A stretch of 64,000 nucleotides of DNA from Staphylococcus aureus (GCF_001027105.1 NZ_CP011526.1:1922001-1986000); one strand, 5' to 3'. Shown: positions 13,998 to 24,250, counted from the first letter of the stretch. Numbers and translations: made by a program. Notes: generated from the sequence alone by a model not told the origin.

Positions 13998-14045
13998 ACC
14001 GGGCAGAATGAAAATCAAAACGATTTTTACTCTGTCCGGTTTTTT
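13998..14045. terminator. Terminator after YdjM-like gene
   Basis: ACCGGGCAGA pairs with TCTGTCCGGT (G-U allowed), inner AAAATC/GATTTT extends the stem, and TTTTTT follows on the + strand. It may also serve the convergent permease gene at 14214. Confidence 0.85.
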
Positions 14046-14213
14046 AATGTAAAACTATGAATGCTTTTACAAAATCTAAAATTTATATTGTTGCTAACAA
14101 ACTACCTTTAATGACTCGAAATATCAAAATCAGTATAGGAAAACAATATCTAGATGATATTCTAATTGTTTCTGATTCTCACAGATTAATTTACACAACA
14201 GGTCAGCTAAACA

Positions 14214-15050
14214 TCATGAAGAAGTATCCGCCTCGTCTGTACTATCATTTGAAACATCCTGTTGATTATCAGTTTGTGTCACTTTAGATGTTTTATTATA
14301 AATTGCGTGTGTCGTATACCTTGCTAATACGAAATTTACTGCAGCTATTAAACATAAGAATAAAATAAAGTAAAAATGATATGGAATGTTTTCCATACTT
14401 GATATACCAAATATGATAGATTGTGCTATACCATTAACAATGTAATACATTGGATTTAGCATTAGGATGTGATTGATAAATACATGATTTGGATTTGGTA
14501 TGAAAATAATTGGTAACAATAAGAAACACAATACACAAACCCCATAAAATATGATATTTATTTTTTCAGTTAACAGTCGAATAAGACCAAAAGTAACGGA
14601 TATTAATCCTACAAAAATAGTTGCCATCACAATAAAATAGAATAGCGCTATATATGATGTTTCGAAGTTTACTGGTTTAACCAATGCACTAATCATCGTC
14701 AAAATGACTAGCATAATAAAACTTAAAATAGACATAATAACTACTGGCGTCGCTGCGGAAATATTAAATAACTTAGTAACTAAAAAGTCATTCATATAAT
14801 GATGATAAGAGATATAAATTGTGAACATCACTACCGCAAAAACAATCAATACAATGATTCTAAATAACCATCTCACCTCTTTAACATCGGTCAAATGACT
14901 AAAGGAAAATAGCGTTTCACTTGCAATAATAAGTATTAAACATGCAGCTAATACGATTAGAAAACTTTTCCAACTTTGTTTTAAACGTTCTGTTACATAC
15001 CTTTTAGTATGCGGTAAGTTTTTAAAATATAAAATAATATTATCTAGCAT
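14214..15050 (-). CDS. ABC-2/TagG-like membrane permease, partner of degenerate ATPase
   Basis: 278-aa integral membrane protein with about six hydrophobic helices and an acidic, Ser/Thr/Asp-rich C-terminal tail. The segment LNPMYYIVNGIAQSII near the last helices resembles the NPxYYI motif of TagG/ABC-2 polysaccharide exporters. The gene starts 8 nt after the stop of the ATPase-like gene, with GTAGGTG before the ATG, so the two are co-expressed and probably form one complex. No experimentally known function that I can name. Identification as a TagG relative is inference from topology, motif and neighbour. Confidence 0.65.
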   Translation of the reverse strand: MLDNIILYFKNLPHTKRYVTERLKQSWKSFLIVLAACLILIIASETLFSFSHLTDVKEVRWLFRIIVLIVFAVVMFTIYISYHHYMNDFLVTKLFNISAATPVVIMSILSFIMLVILTMISALVKPVNFETSYIALFYFIVMATIFVGLISVTFGLIRLLTEKINIIFYGVCVLCFLLLPIIFIPNPNHVFINHILMLNPMYYIVNGIAQSIIFGISSMENIPYHFYFILFLCLIAAVNFVLARYTTHAIYNKTSKVTQTDNQQDVSNDSTDEADTSS

Positions 15051-15058
15051 CTTTACAC

Positions 15059-16576
15059 CTACAATTCAATATAAATCCATTTGTCTTCTTTCAAATTGGC
15101 AATACAATATCCATTCCCAACTTTAGTAATCCAAATGTTATTGTTAATATTAAACTTATCTTTTAATTCTTTTTTATCTACAATTGGATAAACAAAACCG
15201 TATAACTGATTATTATCATTGAAAAGTAATTGTATCGGTTGTTGTGTAACGGATGCAACGAAACGGTTATCATCATCAGGAACTAAAGTTTTTATAACTG
15301 AACTATGCTTTTTATGTAATTGACTATTAAAGTATGCATAGTAATTACTATAATTTGATTTCATATATGGTGCTAATTTTTTAAAACTATGCGTTTGATA
15401 TAAACCTGCCGGGTTAAAATATTCTAATTTATCTTTACTAACATAGTAAGTCTTATTATCGGCGGTAACACGATAATTTTTACTATTTTCGCCAGTAATT
15501 GTAACTACACTATATTTTGGAATTGTGACTTGTTTATCCCCTTGCATATCCACACTGCCATTAAAAGCAATTCCATAAGCTAACTTTTCGCCATATGGAT
15601 CTTTATTTTCATTTTGCATCGTAGCACGATTCGTAAAATCTGTTATCGAAATAATTCCTATATTATTGAAAATGAGCAACATCATCAATGCTAAGCCTAA
15701 AATAGTACCTGAGGCTAAAGTCCAAAAACGCACTAAAAACTTAGGCGGTTTTGCATGATTATAGCGCTCAACACGTTTGAAATTATAGGTCATCTCTGGT
15801 ATTCTTGTACGATTCTTTTTCCAATCTAAATCAAAGTTTTCAATTTCTTCTTTTGAGTTTAGACTTAATCGATCACGTTCATGTTCTTTAAAAGATGGAA
15901 TAACTTGTTTAAGTGACCCTTCCATTCTTAATTGACCATGTGAAAACCAAGCTATGTAGTTACTCACTTGTGAAATTTTATCAATATCATCACCAATTGA
16001 CACAATCGTTAAATTATTTTCAATATAATCATTTGTTAATTCAATCGCACGTTCCATAAATTGTGGTGTTAAATAGTCAATAACATGATTTAAAATAATA
16101 ATATTTGATTTTGATGAGCGTGCAATACTTAATAGTAATTGAGCGTATGCCGCTTTCGAAATATGGTTAACCGGCTTCGTTTTATAATCACCTAAATGTG
16201 CATATTGAATAATCTGTTCAGCTTTATGATCATTAATTTCATATGGAAATAGTTGAACTAACTGCGCTGTATAAGCTTCAACAGTTTGATGAATTAACGA
16301 TTGATCTTCAATATATCCGTAGAACAAATCTTCAGTACAAACTACTTTACCTTTATCAGGTTTAATTGCACCTGCCAACAATTGACCTACCAACGCTTTG
16401 GAAGATTCAGGTTCACCAATTATACCTAATGCTTCTCCTTGATAAATATGTAAACTAATATTGTTTAAATCGATATCTTCAGCATCATATCCAAAAGGTA
16501 AATACCATTTCTTATTCTGTTTATTCCTATAGTAGTGTGTTACTTTTAGTAACTTTAAAACAATTGAACTTCCCAT
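15059..16576 (-). CDS. TagH-like ABC protein with degenerate ATPase motifs
   Basis: 505-aa protein: ABC ATPase-like domain (about 1-225), a linker, one transmembrane helix (about 284-308) and an extracytoplasmic C-terminal domain of about 195 aa. This order matches TagH of teichoic acid export. The nucleotide site is broken: Walker A reads GEPESSKA (54-61) instead of GxxGxGKS/T, the signature reads HISKAAYAQ instead of LSGGQ, Walker B ends IIILNHV instead of LDE, and the switch His is missing (SIGDD). ATG start has AGAAGGATG. It lies 14 nt after yfhH and 8 nt before the permease gene. Probably a pseudo-ATPase or regulator; function unknown. Confidence 0.75.
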   Translation of the reverse strand: MGSSIVLKLLKVTHYYRNKQNKKWYLPFGYDAEDIDLNNISLHIYQGEALGIIGEPESSKALVGQLLAGAIKPDKGKVVCTEDLFYGYIEDQSLIHQTVEAYTAQLVQLFPYEINDHKAEQIIQYAHLGDYKTKPVNHISKAAYAQLLLSIARSSKSNIIILNHVIDYLTPQFMERAIELTNDYIENNLTIVSIGDDIDKISQVSNYIAWFSHGQLRMEGSLKQVIPSFKEHERDRLSLNSKEEIENFDLDWKKNRTRIPEMTYNFKRVERYNHAKPPKFLVRFWTLASGTILGLALMMLLIFNNIGIISITDFTNRATMQNENKDPYGEKLAYGIAFNGSVDMQGDKQVTIPKYSVVTITGENSKNYRVTADNKTYYVSKDKLEYFNPAGLYQTHSFKKLAPYMKSNYSNYYAYFNSQLHKKHSSVIKTLVPDDDNRFVASVTQQPIQLLFNDNNQLYGFVYPIVDKKELKDKFNINNNIWITKVGNGYCIANLKEDKWIYIEL

Positions 16577-16590
16577 CTATTTTCATCCTT

Positions 16591-16905
16591 CTATAATTGT
16601 AATAACGCTATAGGTAATCCTTCTTCGGGTTCATCGCTATTAAATCTAAACCCCCACGCAAAAATACCTTTTAATCTTTCTACTTTAAAATATTGATTAC
16701 TGCCATCAGTCAGTTTATAAATTTTACCAATTTCTATCTTTTTTCTGTCTACTAAGTAACTTTCGGCAACAATTACTTTACTTTGATAAACGTCATATTC
16801 ATTTAAAATACCATTCATCTCAGCTTTTCTCATTTTCTCTTTATAAAGTTGTATTTCGTGTCTTAATTCTGGCTCAGACATCTCACTCAATTTCTTCTGT
16901 TCCAT
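16591..16905 (-). CDS. YfhH-family protein (DUF1811)
   Basis: Small soluble protein of 104 aa: an N-terminal helical part ([13 protein letters not shown]) and a C-terminal SH3-like beta segment ([11 protein letters not shown] ... [16 protein letters not shown]). This is the YfhH/DUF1811 family of Bacilli; function not established. The chosen ATG at 16905 lies inside the end of recX, which it overlaps by 23 nt; a GTG at 16917 is the alternative and neither has a strong binding site. Coupling with recX is also seen in Bacillus. Confidence 0.8.
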   Translation of the reverse strand: MEQKKLSEMSEPELRHEIQLYKEKMRKAEMNGILNEYDVYQSKVIVAESYLVDRKKIEIGKIYKLTDGSNQYFKVERLKGIFAWGFRFNSDEPEEGLPIALLQL

Positions 16906-17701
16906 CGGCAATACCACTTTCTTCTAATTTAGCTTTAATTTTATCATATTTATATCCTTTTCTCATAAGGCCTTCGATAGTTTTTGAAATTAATTTCTGT
17001 TGCGTGTACTTCTTTCGATTTTTATTATAAATTTTTTCTAAATCTCGTTGTAATAAATCGTCTAAAACCGCTTCATCTTGTGTAAAATCCATTTCATTCA
17101 ATACAGCATGAATGGTTTCCATTTCAAACCCTTTTTGAATTAAAGATTGCATTACTTTTTCTTTAACTTTATTTTGTGGCCCTTTTTTTGTTTTAGATAT
17201 TTTTTCAGCAATTTGGATAATATCATCAAGTTCCTGTTGTTCTCTATAAAGTTCTGTAAATATTTCAATGATATTTGGTTCTATACCAAGTTGATATAGT
17301 TTTTGTTGATAAATTTTAGGTCCTTTATCTGTCGTGCGAATCATTGTATTTTTTAAACTTTCCGCATAATCTTGATGGTCGATTAACTTTTCGCGATAAC
17401 AATATTCAATCACTTCAGAAATCGCTTGCTCTGATATCTCTTCTTTTTGTAAATATTGTATAACTTCTTTTTCAGTTCTCTTTTTATATGATAAATATTG
17501 GATTGCTTTATTTAAACCTATGCGATAATGATCATACTTTTGAATCTCTGCCATGTCAGCAGCTTCAAGTTGTTGCCCTTTTTTTAAATTAAATTTGACT
17601 AATGTATCAATATCTATACCCATTTCAAATTGTTCGTCTAAAAAAAGATTAAACCGTTCTTTGTTTTTCTTTTGAACTTCTATTTTAGTAATCTTCGGCA
17701 C
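16883..17701 (-). CDS. recX: RecX, regulator of RecA
   Basis: 272-aa regulatory protein that inhibits RecA filament extension. Three-helix RecX repeats are visible, for example [15 protein letters not shown] and [12 protein letters not shown], in a highly charged helical protein; length is normal for Firmicutes RecX. The start is GTG at 17701, 5 nt after GGGGTG. It is first in a leftward cluster recX-yfhH-ABC-permease with overlaps or gaps below 15 nt. Confidence 0.92.
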   Translation of the reverse strand: MPKITKIEVQKKNKERFNLFLDEQFEMGIDIDTLVKFNLKKGQQLEAADMAEIQKYDHYRIGLNKAIQYLSYKKRTEKEVIQYLQKEEISEQAISEVIEYCYREKLIDHQDYAESLKNTMIRTTDKGPKIYQQKLYQLGIEPNIIEIFTELYREQQELDDIIQIAEKISKTKKGPQNKVKEKVMQSLIQKGFEMETIHAVLNEMDFTQDEAVLDDLLQRDLEKIYNKNRKKYTQQKLISKTIEGLMRKGYKYDKIKAKLEESGIADGTEEIE

Positions 17702-17805
17702 TGGATCACCCCGTTACTTTCTTAAGTTTTAATACAATACTCTTTTATTATTCAATAAGCCACTTCCTATAGCAAATGTTTAACTTTAAATATTTTTCGA
17801 TGCTA

Positions 17806-17848
17806 ACAAAAAATCACACTATCATCTTTTAAAATGAAAGTGTGATTA
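17806..17848 (-). terminator. Terminator after sgtB
   Basis: AATCACACT (17812-17820) pairs with AGTGTGATT (17839-17847), and on the reverse strand the stem is followed by TTTTTTG. It lies about 115 nt beyond the sgtB stop. Confidence 0.8.
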
Positions 17849-17961
17849 CAAGCAAATCTGTAAAATTTATAAAGCAGAAACAATTCAACTTTATCATTAT
17901 GACATTTCAATTAAACCTTCTACATTATAGTTCCAAGCATCTTACACATGAATGCAAGTAT

Positions 17962-18771
17962 TTAACGATTTAATTGTGACATAGCCTGTTGATATTGTGT
18001 TTCATTGATATAATTTTGTTGCTTCATTTTTTCTAAGTTCGTGCTTACACGTTGCGTAAAATTCTCTGACATATTATTGATATTATATACGCTAGGTGCA
18101 TTGACTTTACTAGCTAAAATAGCGCTTTGTAAAACTGTTATGTGAGACATTGTTGTACTATTTTTATTCACGGTTGTTCCAAAGTAATGGTTTGCTGCGC
18201 CCTCAAGCGTATATTGATTATCCCCAAAGTAAATATTATTTAAATAAAAGCTTAAAATTTCGTTCTTATTATATTGTTTTTCAACTCGATGAGCTACAAA
18301 TAATTCTTTTACTTTTCTAGTAAATGAACGATCATTATCATAAAAATAATTTTTGACAACTTGTTGTGTAATGGTACTACCACCTTGCACATCTCTGTCG
18401 CTAATCGTTGAAAATAAAGCTCTAGTTGTACCTTTCAAATCGAATCCATGATGATTGTAGAATCGTTCATCTTCCATTGAAATAAAGGCACCTTTAACAT
18501 ACTCTGGCATGTTATCAGCTGACACAAAACTACTTTTATTTTCAATTTTTCTTAGTTCATCCACATTATCGCGTGTAGATAAAAAATACATGATACCAAT
18601 AAACAATGCGATAATGATTAGAATGGTTAATAATATTTTTAATAGTATTCGTTTACTTTTTTTCTTTTTCGGCGGTTTGCCAACTGGTTGATAATACGTA
18701 TTATAGTGAGGTTCGTGTTTCATATGCTCAAAATGTTCATTTGAGTTTGAGTACCTATCGCTTCTTTTCAT
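17962..18771 (-). CDS. sgtB: SgtB, monofunctional peptidoglycan glycosyltransferase
   Basis: 269-aa GT51 enzyme that polymerises lipid II into glycan strands at the outer face of the membrane, without a transpeptidase domain. A basic N-terminus is followed by one transmembrane helix (about residues 40-65), then the GT51 motifs [12 protein letters not shown] (catalytic Glu), QGGSTITQQ, and the later motifs with [10 protein letters not shown] and NNIYFG. The start is ATG at 18771 after AAGAAGGAG; an upstream in-frame ATG at 18798 lacks a site. In S. aureus sgtB (mgt) belongs to the VraSR cell-wall stress regulon. Confidence 0.94.
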
Positions 18772-18979
18772 GCGTTTGCTCCTTCTTTTAAAACTCACTT
18801 AGTATATACCTTGAGTTTACCAGTACTATCACAAATAGGCTACACTTTTTGGGAAAATCAGTCCAAGGGCTTACAATCGTATACGCCATCATACTTACTT
18901 TTTTGTTTTTTGAAAAAATTATAGATAAATCATTGCAATTTTAAATATTAATCATGTCAAATATTGTTATATTTTATAA
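18772..18979. other. Gene-free stretch upstream of sgtB
   Basis: About 200 bases between the sgtB start and the pfpI terminator. It must hold the sgtB promoter, but I cannot point to a clear -35/-10 pair. No open frame with a binding site is seen. Confidence 0.4.
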
Positions 18980-19030
18980 AAATAAAAGACCATCCCTATT
19001 AAATGCCAATAGAGACGACCTTTTATTTGT
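18980..19030 (-). terminator. Terminator after pfpI-family gene
   Basis: On the reverse strand GGTCGTCTCTATT pairs with AATAGGGATGGTC using G-U wobbles, followed by TTTTATTTTT. The stem is good only when read as reverse-strand RNA, which assigns it to the gene ending at 19112. Confidence 0.75.
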
Positions 19031-19111
19031 TATTCATTTATTAAAACTAAAATCCATATTTCATTTCAAACGAAAATATATAAATTTTAACAATCGATAA
19101 CCACAATACTT

Positions 19112-19627
19112 CTATTGTAATTGTTTAACGATTTCTCGATTAAAATCATCTAAATCGTCTGGTACTCGACTTGTTACAATATTGTTGTCTACAACTACTG
19201 ACTCATCAACTACATGTGCGCCTGCATTTGATAAATCTTTGCGTACATTTAATACTGCTGTTAACGTACGACCTTTTAAATCGTCTGTATCTATTAGTAT
19301 TTGTGGCCCATGACAAATGGCAAATGTTGGTACATCATTTTTAGTAAAGTATTTAGCAAATGTGCCATATCGACCTTCTGTATCTCCACGTAAATGATCT
19401 GGTGAAAATCCTCCAGGAATTAATAATGCATCATAATCTTCTGGTTTAGCTTCTGCAATGCCTACATCGACAGTAACTTTTTCACCGTGTTTACCAACAA
19501 CTTCACTATTTGCAGTATCTCCAATCACTACAGTATTAAAGCCTGCATTCTCTAATGCCTCTTTAGGGCTTGAATATTCTATATCTTCAAATTCGTTTGC
19601 TAGAATAATTGCTACTTTTTTAGTCAT
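19112..19627 (-). CDS. DJ-1/PfpI family protein (general stress protein 18 type)
   Basis: 171-aa DJ-1/PfpI superfamily protein. The nucleophile elbow AICHGPQ carries the conserved Cys, with the [11 protein letters not shown] segment and an N-terminal Glu in ANEFEDIE that pairs with it in the family. Relatives are stress-induced proteins with glyoxalase III/deglycase-type or chaperone activity; the exact reaction here is unknown. RBS AAAGGTG before the ATG, single-gene unit with its own terminator. Confidence 0.9.
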   Translation of the reverse strand: MTKKVAIILANEFEDIEYSSPKEALENAGFNTVVIGDTANSEVVGKHGEKVTVDVGIAEAKPEDYDALLIPGGFSPDHLRGDTEGRYGTFAKYFTKNDVPTFAICHGPQILIDTDDLKGRTLTAVLNVRKDLSNAGAHVVDESVVVDNNIVTSRVPDDLDDFNREIVKQLQ

Positions 19628-19757
19628 TGAAAATCACCTTTCTATATATCATTGATATAATTACTATAGACAAGTAAATCAGTGATTAAACATACAAGAT
19701 ATAAAAAATATTAAGCGACTGTCGCGATATCTAACCCTAACACATCTTATGTGGCAT

Positions 19758-19919
19758 TTACTTAGATACTAATTTAACCTTTTCTTCAAGCTGATCTAAC
19801 AATCCAATCCATTCATCTATATCTTCAACACGTACTTCATCAGGATTTACATGATCGATATCCTCAATAAACTTATTTAAACGCGCTTTTATCTGTTCGA
19901 TTGTTTGCTGTTCATTCAT
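19758..19919 (-). CDS. Small SE1561-family protein
   Basis: A 53-aa open frame beginning MNEQQTIEQIKARLNKF, with AAAGGAG 10 nt before the ATG. It is acidic and helical, with a heptad-like Leu/Ile spacing (IDEWIGLLDQLEEKVKL), so it may form a small coiled coil. It matches what I recall as the SE1561 family of staphylococci, which has no known function. It stands alone between pfpI and the divergent radical SAM gene. Confidence 0.75.
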   Translation of the reverse strand: MNEQQTIEQIKARLNKFIEDIDHVNPDEVRVEDIDEWIGLLDQLEEKVKLVSK

Positions 19920-20142
19920 AAAAAGTTAACTCCTTTTATTTTGTTTTCTTTTTCATTATTATCCTAACAGAAATTGCGTTAAAGCGATATAATCTTAGCT
20001 ATATTTATGACATTCAAATTATTTTGACTTTTAAAAATCCCCTTTTCAATTAACTAAAATTAAGAGATAATTTGTTACGAGTGATAATACGAAGTGGTAT
20101 CATACCGATATGAACCAAATAGAAAGAAGGAAGTTTAAGACG

Positions 20143-21294
20143 ATGAATAGCGTCAAATTGAAGCAACCTGTTAGCATTTACAATGATCCATGGGAAGCAT
20201 ATAACGATGTTAAAGAACATGGCCAATTAACTTTAAGTAACATCGAATTTACAACTACAAATCTTTGTAATATGCGTTGTAGCCACTGTGCAGTTGGTTA
20301 TACTTTACAAACTGTCGACCCCGAGCCTTTAGATATGGACTTAATTTATCGTAGACTTGATGAAATTCCAAATCTGCGAACGATGTCTATTACAGGTGGC
20401 GAACCAATGTTTTCTAAAAAGTCTATTAGAAATGTTGTTAAACCTCTATTAAAGTATGCACATCATCGAGGTATATATACACAAATGAATTCAAACCTAA
20501 CATTGCCTCAAGATCGTTATTTAGATATTGCTGAATATATCGATGTTATGCATATCTCACACAACTGGGGAACAACTGATGAATTCGCAAATGTTGGCTT
20601 TGGCGCAATGAAGAAGCAACCACCGTTAAAAGCTAAGTTAAAATTATATGAACAAATGATTTCGAATGCACGTACATTATCAGAACAAGGAATGTTTGTA
20701 TCTGCGGAAACAATGCTCAATCAAAGTACGCTACCACATTTACGAAAAATACATCAAGAAGTCGTTCATGATATGAAATGTAGCAGACACGAGATTCACC
20801 CTATGTATCCAGCTGACTTTGCAAGTCAATTAAATGTGTTAACTCTAGCGGAAATGAAAAAGACAATTCATGATATATTGGATTTCAGAGATGAAGATAT
20901 TTGGATGTTATTTGGTACTTTGCCTGTGTTTCCATGCTTAAAGGATGATGAAGATCAAAAGTTACTATCACGTTTAAGAAATGCTAAAAATGTAACGACT
21001 AGAAATGACCCGGATGGCCGTAGTCGTTTAAATGTCAATGTATTTACAGGTAATGTAATCGTAACTGATTTCGGAGATGAAACAGGTACAATTTCGAATA
21101 TACAAAAAGATAAATTAACAGATGTATTTGATAAATGGTTATCCTCTGATCTTGCTAAATCATTAAATTGTCATTGTTCCGAGTTTAGTTGTTTAGGACC
21201 AAATGTTCTTGTTAAAAATATGTACTATCCGAATATGGATTTTAAAGATAATGAGCGTCATATGCACAAACAACCACAAATTATACAATTTTAA
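20143..21294 (+). CDS. YfkAB-type radical SAM protein
   Basis: 383-aa radical S-adenosylmethionine protein. The [4Fe-4S]/SAM motif CNMRCSHC (C-x3-C-x2-C) lies at about residues 42-49, with the GGEP SAM contact at SITGGEPMF. The C-terminus holds a second cysteine motif CHCSEFSC (CxCxxxxC) typical of the YfkAB family and likely to bind another cluster. Substrate unknown. The ATG at 20143 follows AGAAGGAAG; the upstream in-frame ATG at 20110 lacks a binding site. A terminator follows at once, so it is transcribed alone. Confidence 0.87.
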   Translation: MNSVKLKQPVSIYNDPWEAYNDVKEHGQLTLSNIEFTTTNLCNMRCSHCAVGYTLQTVDPEPLDMDLIYRRLDEIPNLRTMSITGGEPMFSKKSIRNVVKPLLKYAHHRGIYTQMNSNLTLPQDRYLDIAEYIDVMHISHNWGTTDEFANVGFGAMKKQPPLKAKLKLYEQMISNARTLSEQGMFVSAETMLNQSTLPHLRKIHQEVVHDMKCSRHEIHPMYPADFASQLNVLTLAEMKKTIHDILDFRDEDIWMLFGTLPVFPCLKDDEDQKLLSRLRNAKNVTTRNDPDGRSRLNVNVFTGNVIVTDFGDETGTISNIQKDKLTDVFDKWLSSDLAKSLNCHCSEFSCLGPNVLVKNMYYPNMDFKDNERHMHKQPQIIQF

Positions 21295-21307
21295 AAACTC
21301 TTAATTA

Positions 21308-21350
21308 TGCGGAGAAGCACTTTATCGATAAGTAGTCTCCGCATATTTTA
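21308..21350 (+). terminator. Terminator after radical SAM gene
   Basis: TGCGGAGA pairs with TCTCCGCA, followed by TATTTTA on the + strand, 14 nt past the stop codon. Confidence 0.8.
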
Positions 21351-21482
21351 ATGCTATTATAAAATAAAAAACAATTAATTGCTGGCAGTACTCTACTTAA
21401 ATAATAAAGGGCATTTAATAGGACTAATAGTCTATAATAAAAGGGGTAAATTTTAACTAAAAGCATAAACGTGCATAATCAA

Positions 21483-21547
21483 AAAGACAGATTGTAGGTG
21501 GAATATTCGAACATAACAGTTCAATTCATCCTTAACAATCTGTCTTT
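21483..21547 (-). terminator. Terminator after thioesterase gene
   Basis: AAGACAGATTGT pairs with ACAATCTGTCTT; the stem is followed on the reverse strand by TTTTTGATT, directly past the thioesterase stop. Confidence 0.8.
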
Positions 21548-21553
21548 ATATTT

Positions 21554-22084
21554 TTAGTCTCTAATATGTTGCACTTGAGCTAAATATTCAATTGTTTGTT
21601 TACTTTCAATGCGACGTGCTTTTCTTCGTTCAACACGTTGTGGTGCTGTATCATAAAACCATTTTTCAACATCATCTTCTGGATATACACCAGGTACATG
21701 TTTAGGTTTGCCTTCATCATCTAACGCAACAAATGTTAAGTAACTTAATGCAGCTAAATCATGCTTGTTATTAAATACATCGTCAATTCTAATTTGAACG
21801 ACCACTTCCATTGAACTAGTCCCAGCGTATGAAACCATCGCTACGTATTGTAATATGTCCCCTGTTTTAATCGGCTTTAAGAAATCTACTGAGTCTGTAG
21901 ATGCGGTAACTACTTGCGCACCAGCATGTTTCATAGCTGTGATTGCTGCAATTTCATCAATATTAGCCATCAATGTACCACCAAACATTGTATGATGGTG
22001 ATTCGTATCTTGAGGGAAAACTTGTCTATTTTTATAACATTTTGATTCTGACATAGATTTCATTGGTCTGTCCTGATTTGTCAT
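21554..22084 (-). CDS. Hot-dog fold acyl-CoA thioesterase
   Basis: 176-aa hot-dog thioesterase of the YciA/BFIT-like acyl-CoA hydrolase family. The family pattern is visible as NHHHTMFGGTLMANIDEIAAI, split here for length: the catalytic Asp follows the GG turn in the first half, and a second conserved strand holds VDFLKPIKTGD. The C-terminal tail is very basic (RVERRKARRI). The start is ATG at 22084 after GGGAG; the apparent upstream TTG is less likely. Fatty acyl substrate range unknown. Confidence 0.86.
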   Translation of the reverse strand: MTNQDRPMKSMSESKCYKNRQVFPQDTNHHHTMFGGTLMANIDEIAAITAMKHAGAQVVTASTDSVDFLKPIKTGDILQYVAMVSYAGTSSMEVVVQIRIDDVFNNKHDLAALSYLTFVALDDEGKPKHVPGVYPEDDVEKWFYDTAPQRVERRKARRIESKQTIEYLAQVQHIRD

Positions 22085-22173
22085 TATTTTATCTCCCAAT
22101 CTATACTTTAATCACGTATTTGACCTTTAAATACATGTTTCATTTCCTACTCAGCACCTCAAAATAACATTTA

Positions 22174-23421
22174 TTAAAATGTTGATGCCCAATTTCCATT
22201 TTCAAATACTAGTTCTTTTGAACCATCTTCGAATATGCCATAAATAGTCAAATCACTACTACCAATCATGAAATCGACATGTACATTTGAATCATTTAAT
22301 CCGCTTGCAATCTTTTCCTCAACAGTCATTTCCGTTCCACCTTGAATATTAAAGGCGTAAGCAGATCCAATCGCTAAATGACATGCTGCATTTTCATCAA
22401 ATAAAGTATTGTAAAAAATGGTATTACGATTTGATATCGGTGAATCATCAGGTACTAATGCTACTTCACCTAATCTTCTTGAACCTTCATCAGTATTGAT
22501 TAAATCTTTCAATACCGCTTCACCTTTTCCAGCTGAAAAATCAATAATCTCTCCATCTTTAAACATCAATTTAAATTGATCGATAATTGTGCCATTATAA
22601 CTTAAAGGCAATTTATTAGTAACATATCCATCTACTCTATTTCGATCTGGTGCTGTAAATACTTCTTCAGTTGGTATATTAGCAATAAAAGCTTGTTCCT
22701 TGCCGTTAACATAACTTGTAGCATCTTCCCAGATATGATTTTTCGCTAAACCTACTGTTAAATCAGTACCTTCAGATACATAATGCAACGCATGGTAATT
22801 TTTTTGTTGTAACTTTTGAGCGTAAACACTTAAATTAGCGATGTGTTGACGCCAATTTTCAACTGGATCGTTACCATCAATTCGCACAATATCGAATACC
22901 TCGTCAATAAACTTAATATATGCTTCTTCTACAGATAGTTCAGGATACACTCTCTTCGCCCAAGCTTTAGATGGAAAAGCAGCTACGACCCATGGAAATT
23001 GATTTTTTTGTACACTTTCCATATATCCTTTAAATGCGCGTGCGTTTTGTTGTTGAAATGCTTGTAATTTTTGGCTATCGATACCATCCATTAAATCAGG
23101 ATCTTCACTAATAAGTGCTAAATTAGCAGCGCCACGTTTAACGTAATCCATTCTCGCTTCAACATCATATGATTTTATCTCATGATTAGCAAAATGTTCC
23201 ACAGATTCATTTTCAAATTTTAAGCGTTTTAAGGTTGGATCGCTATATACAACACGTACATCTGAAGCGCCACAATGATATGCTTCTTCTACAATTAAAT
23301 GCGTTAATTCTAATGTTTCTACTGATGATCTAATAAATACTGGCTGTTTTGGTTGAACATTCATACCAACCTTAACTAATAGTTCAGCGTATTGTTGTAA
23401 CTTTTCTTTGTAATTAGTCAA
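22174..23421 (-). CDS. ampS: AmpS, M29-family aminopeptidase
   Basis: 415-aa metallo-aminopeptidase of family M29 (AmpS/AmpT type), a cytoplasmic exopeptidase. Metal-ligand regions are visible: KGEAVLKD and RRLGEVALV (Glu), [10 protein letters not shown] (His), and [10 protein letters not shown] (His-x-Asp). Start chosen as TTG at 23421, 8 nt after AGGAG; a GTG at 23430 overlaps that site. It follows the DUF1128 gene by about 10 nt, so the two form an operon. Confidence 0.9.
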
Positions 23422-23432
23422 AATTCCCACTC

Positions 23433-23639
23433 CTATTCGTGTCGCAATTGTCCTAAAGCGTCAGCAATAGCTGTCACTTCACTTGGCGACAATCTTTCTC
23501 TTGATTGAACAAAATCATATATATCTGTTAATTCTTCTTCATTTGCATTTTTATATTTTTCAGGATCTAATAATCCTTGATTAACAATATTTAACTTCTC
23601 TCTAATAGCTAATACTTTCTCTTCATTTGTCATAGCCAC
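23433..23639 (-). CDS. DUF1128 / UPF0435 family protein
   Basis: Small acidic helical protein of 68 aa ([16 protein letters not shown]...), the YfkK/DUF1128 family of Bacilli, function unknown. Start is uncertain: GTG at 23639 has GAGGTG at a workable distance, and ATG at 23633 is the alternative. It is directly upstream of ampS and divergent from ptpA. Confidence 0.82.
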
Positions 23640-23779
23640 AATGTTCACCTCTAATAATAGTTATGTTATCAAAGTATCACAATTTAATAAACTTTAATAG
23701 AATTTTATATAATCTGCTTTCTTATTGTTTAAAGTCGCTATAAAATGGGGATATAACTACATAGTTTGGAGGAATCAAA

Positions 23780-24244
23780 ATGGTAGATGTAGCATTTGTC
23801 TGTCTTGGCAATATATGTCGTTCTCCAATGGCAGAAGCAATCATGCGACAAAGACTTAAAGACAGAAATATTCATGATATTAAAGTACATTCAAGAGGTA
23901 CTGGTAGCTGGAATTTAGGAGAGCCACCTCATGAAGGTACACAAAAAATTCTCAACAAACACAATATTCCATTTGATGGCATGATTAGTGAATTATTCGA
24001 AGCGACAGATGATTTTGATTACATTGTGGCTATGGATCAAAGTAACGTTGATAATATTAAATCTATCAATCCTAATCTTAAGGGACAATTGTTCAAACTG
24101 TTAGAATTTAGTAATATGGAAGAGAGTGATGTACCAGATCCATACTACACGAATAATTTTGAAGGTGTATACGACATGGTATTATCATCTTGTGATAATT
24201 TAATAGACTACATCGTAAAAGATGCAAATTTGAAAGAGGGGTAG
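23780..24244 (+). CDS. ptpA: PtpA, low-molecular-weight protein tyrosine phosphatase
   Basis: 154-aa LMW-PTP. The catalytic P-loop C-x5-R is CLGNICRS (Cys8 nucleophile, Arg14) and the general acid lies in VPDPYY. In S. aureus PtpA is secreted during infection and needed for intracellular survival (literature), although no signal peptide is seen here. RBS TTTGGAGG before the ATG. The next gene (YtxH-like) starts 6 nt after the stop, so they are co-transcribed. Confidence 0.95.
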   Translation: MVDVAFVCLGNICRSPMAEAIMRQRLKDRNIHDIKVHSRGTGSWNLGEPPHEGTQKILNKHNIPFDGMISELFEATDDFDYIVAMDQSNVDNIKSINPNLKGQLFKLLEFSNMEESDVPDPYYTNNFEGVYDMVLSSCDNLIDYIVKDANLKEG

Positions 24245-24250
24245 TTTTTT

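Noticed and set aside
14057-14287. 76-codon + strand frame
   Set aside because: No ribosome binding site; it starts just after a terminator and its end overlaps the 3' end of the permease gene on the other strand.
18509-18691. 60-codon frame antisense to sgtB
   Set aside because: Shadow of the membrane-helix region of sgtB; low complexity and no binding site.
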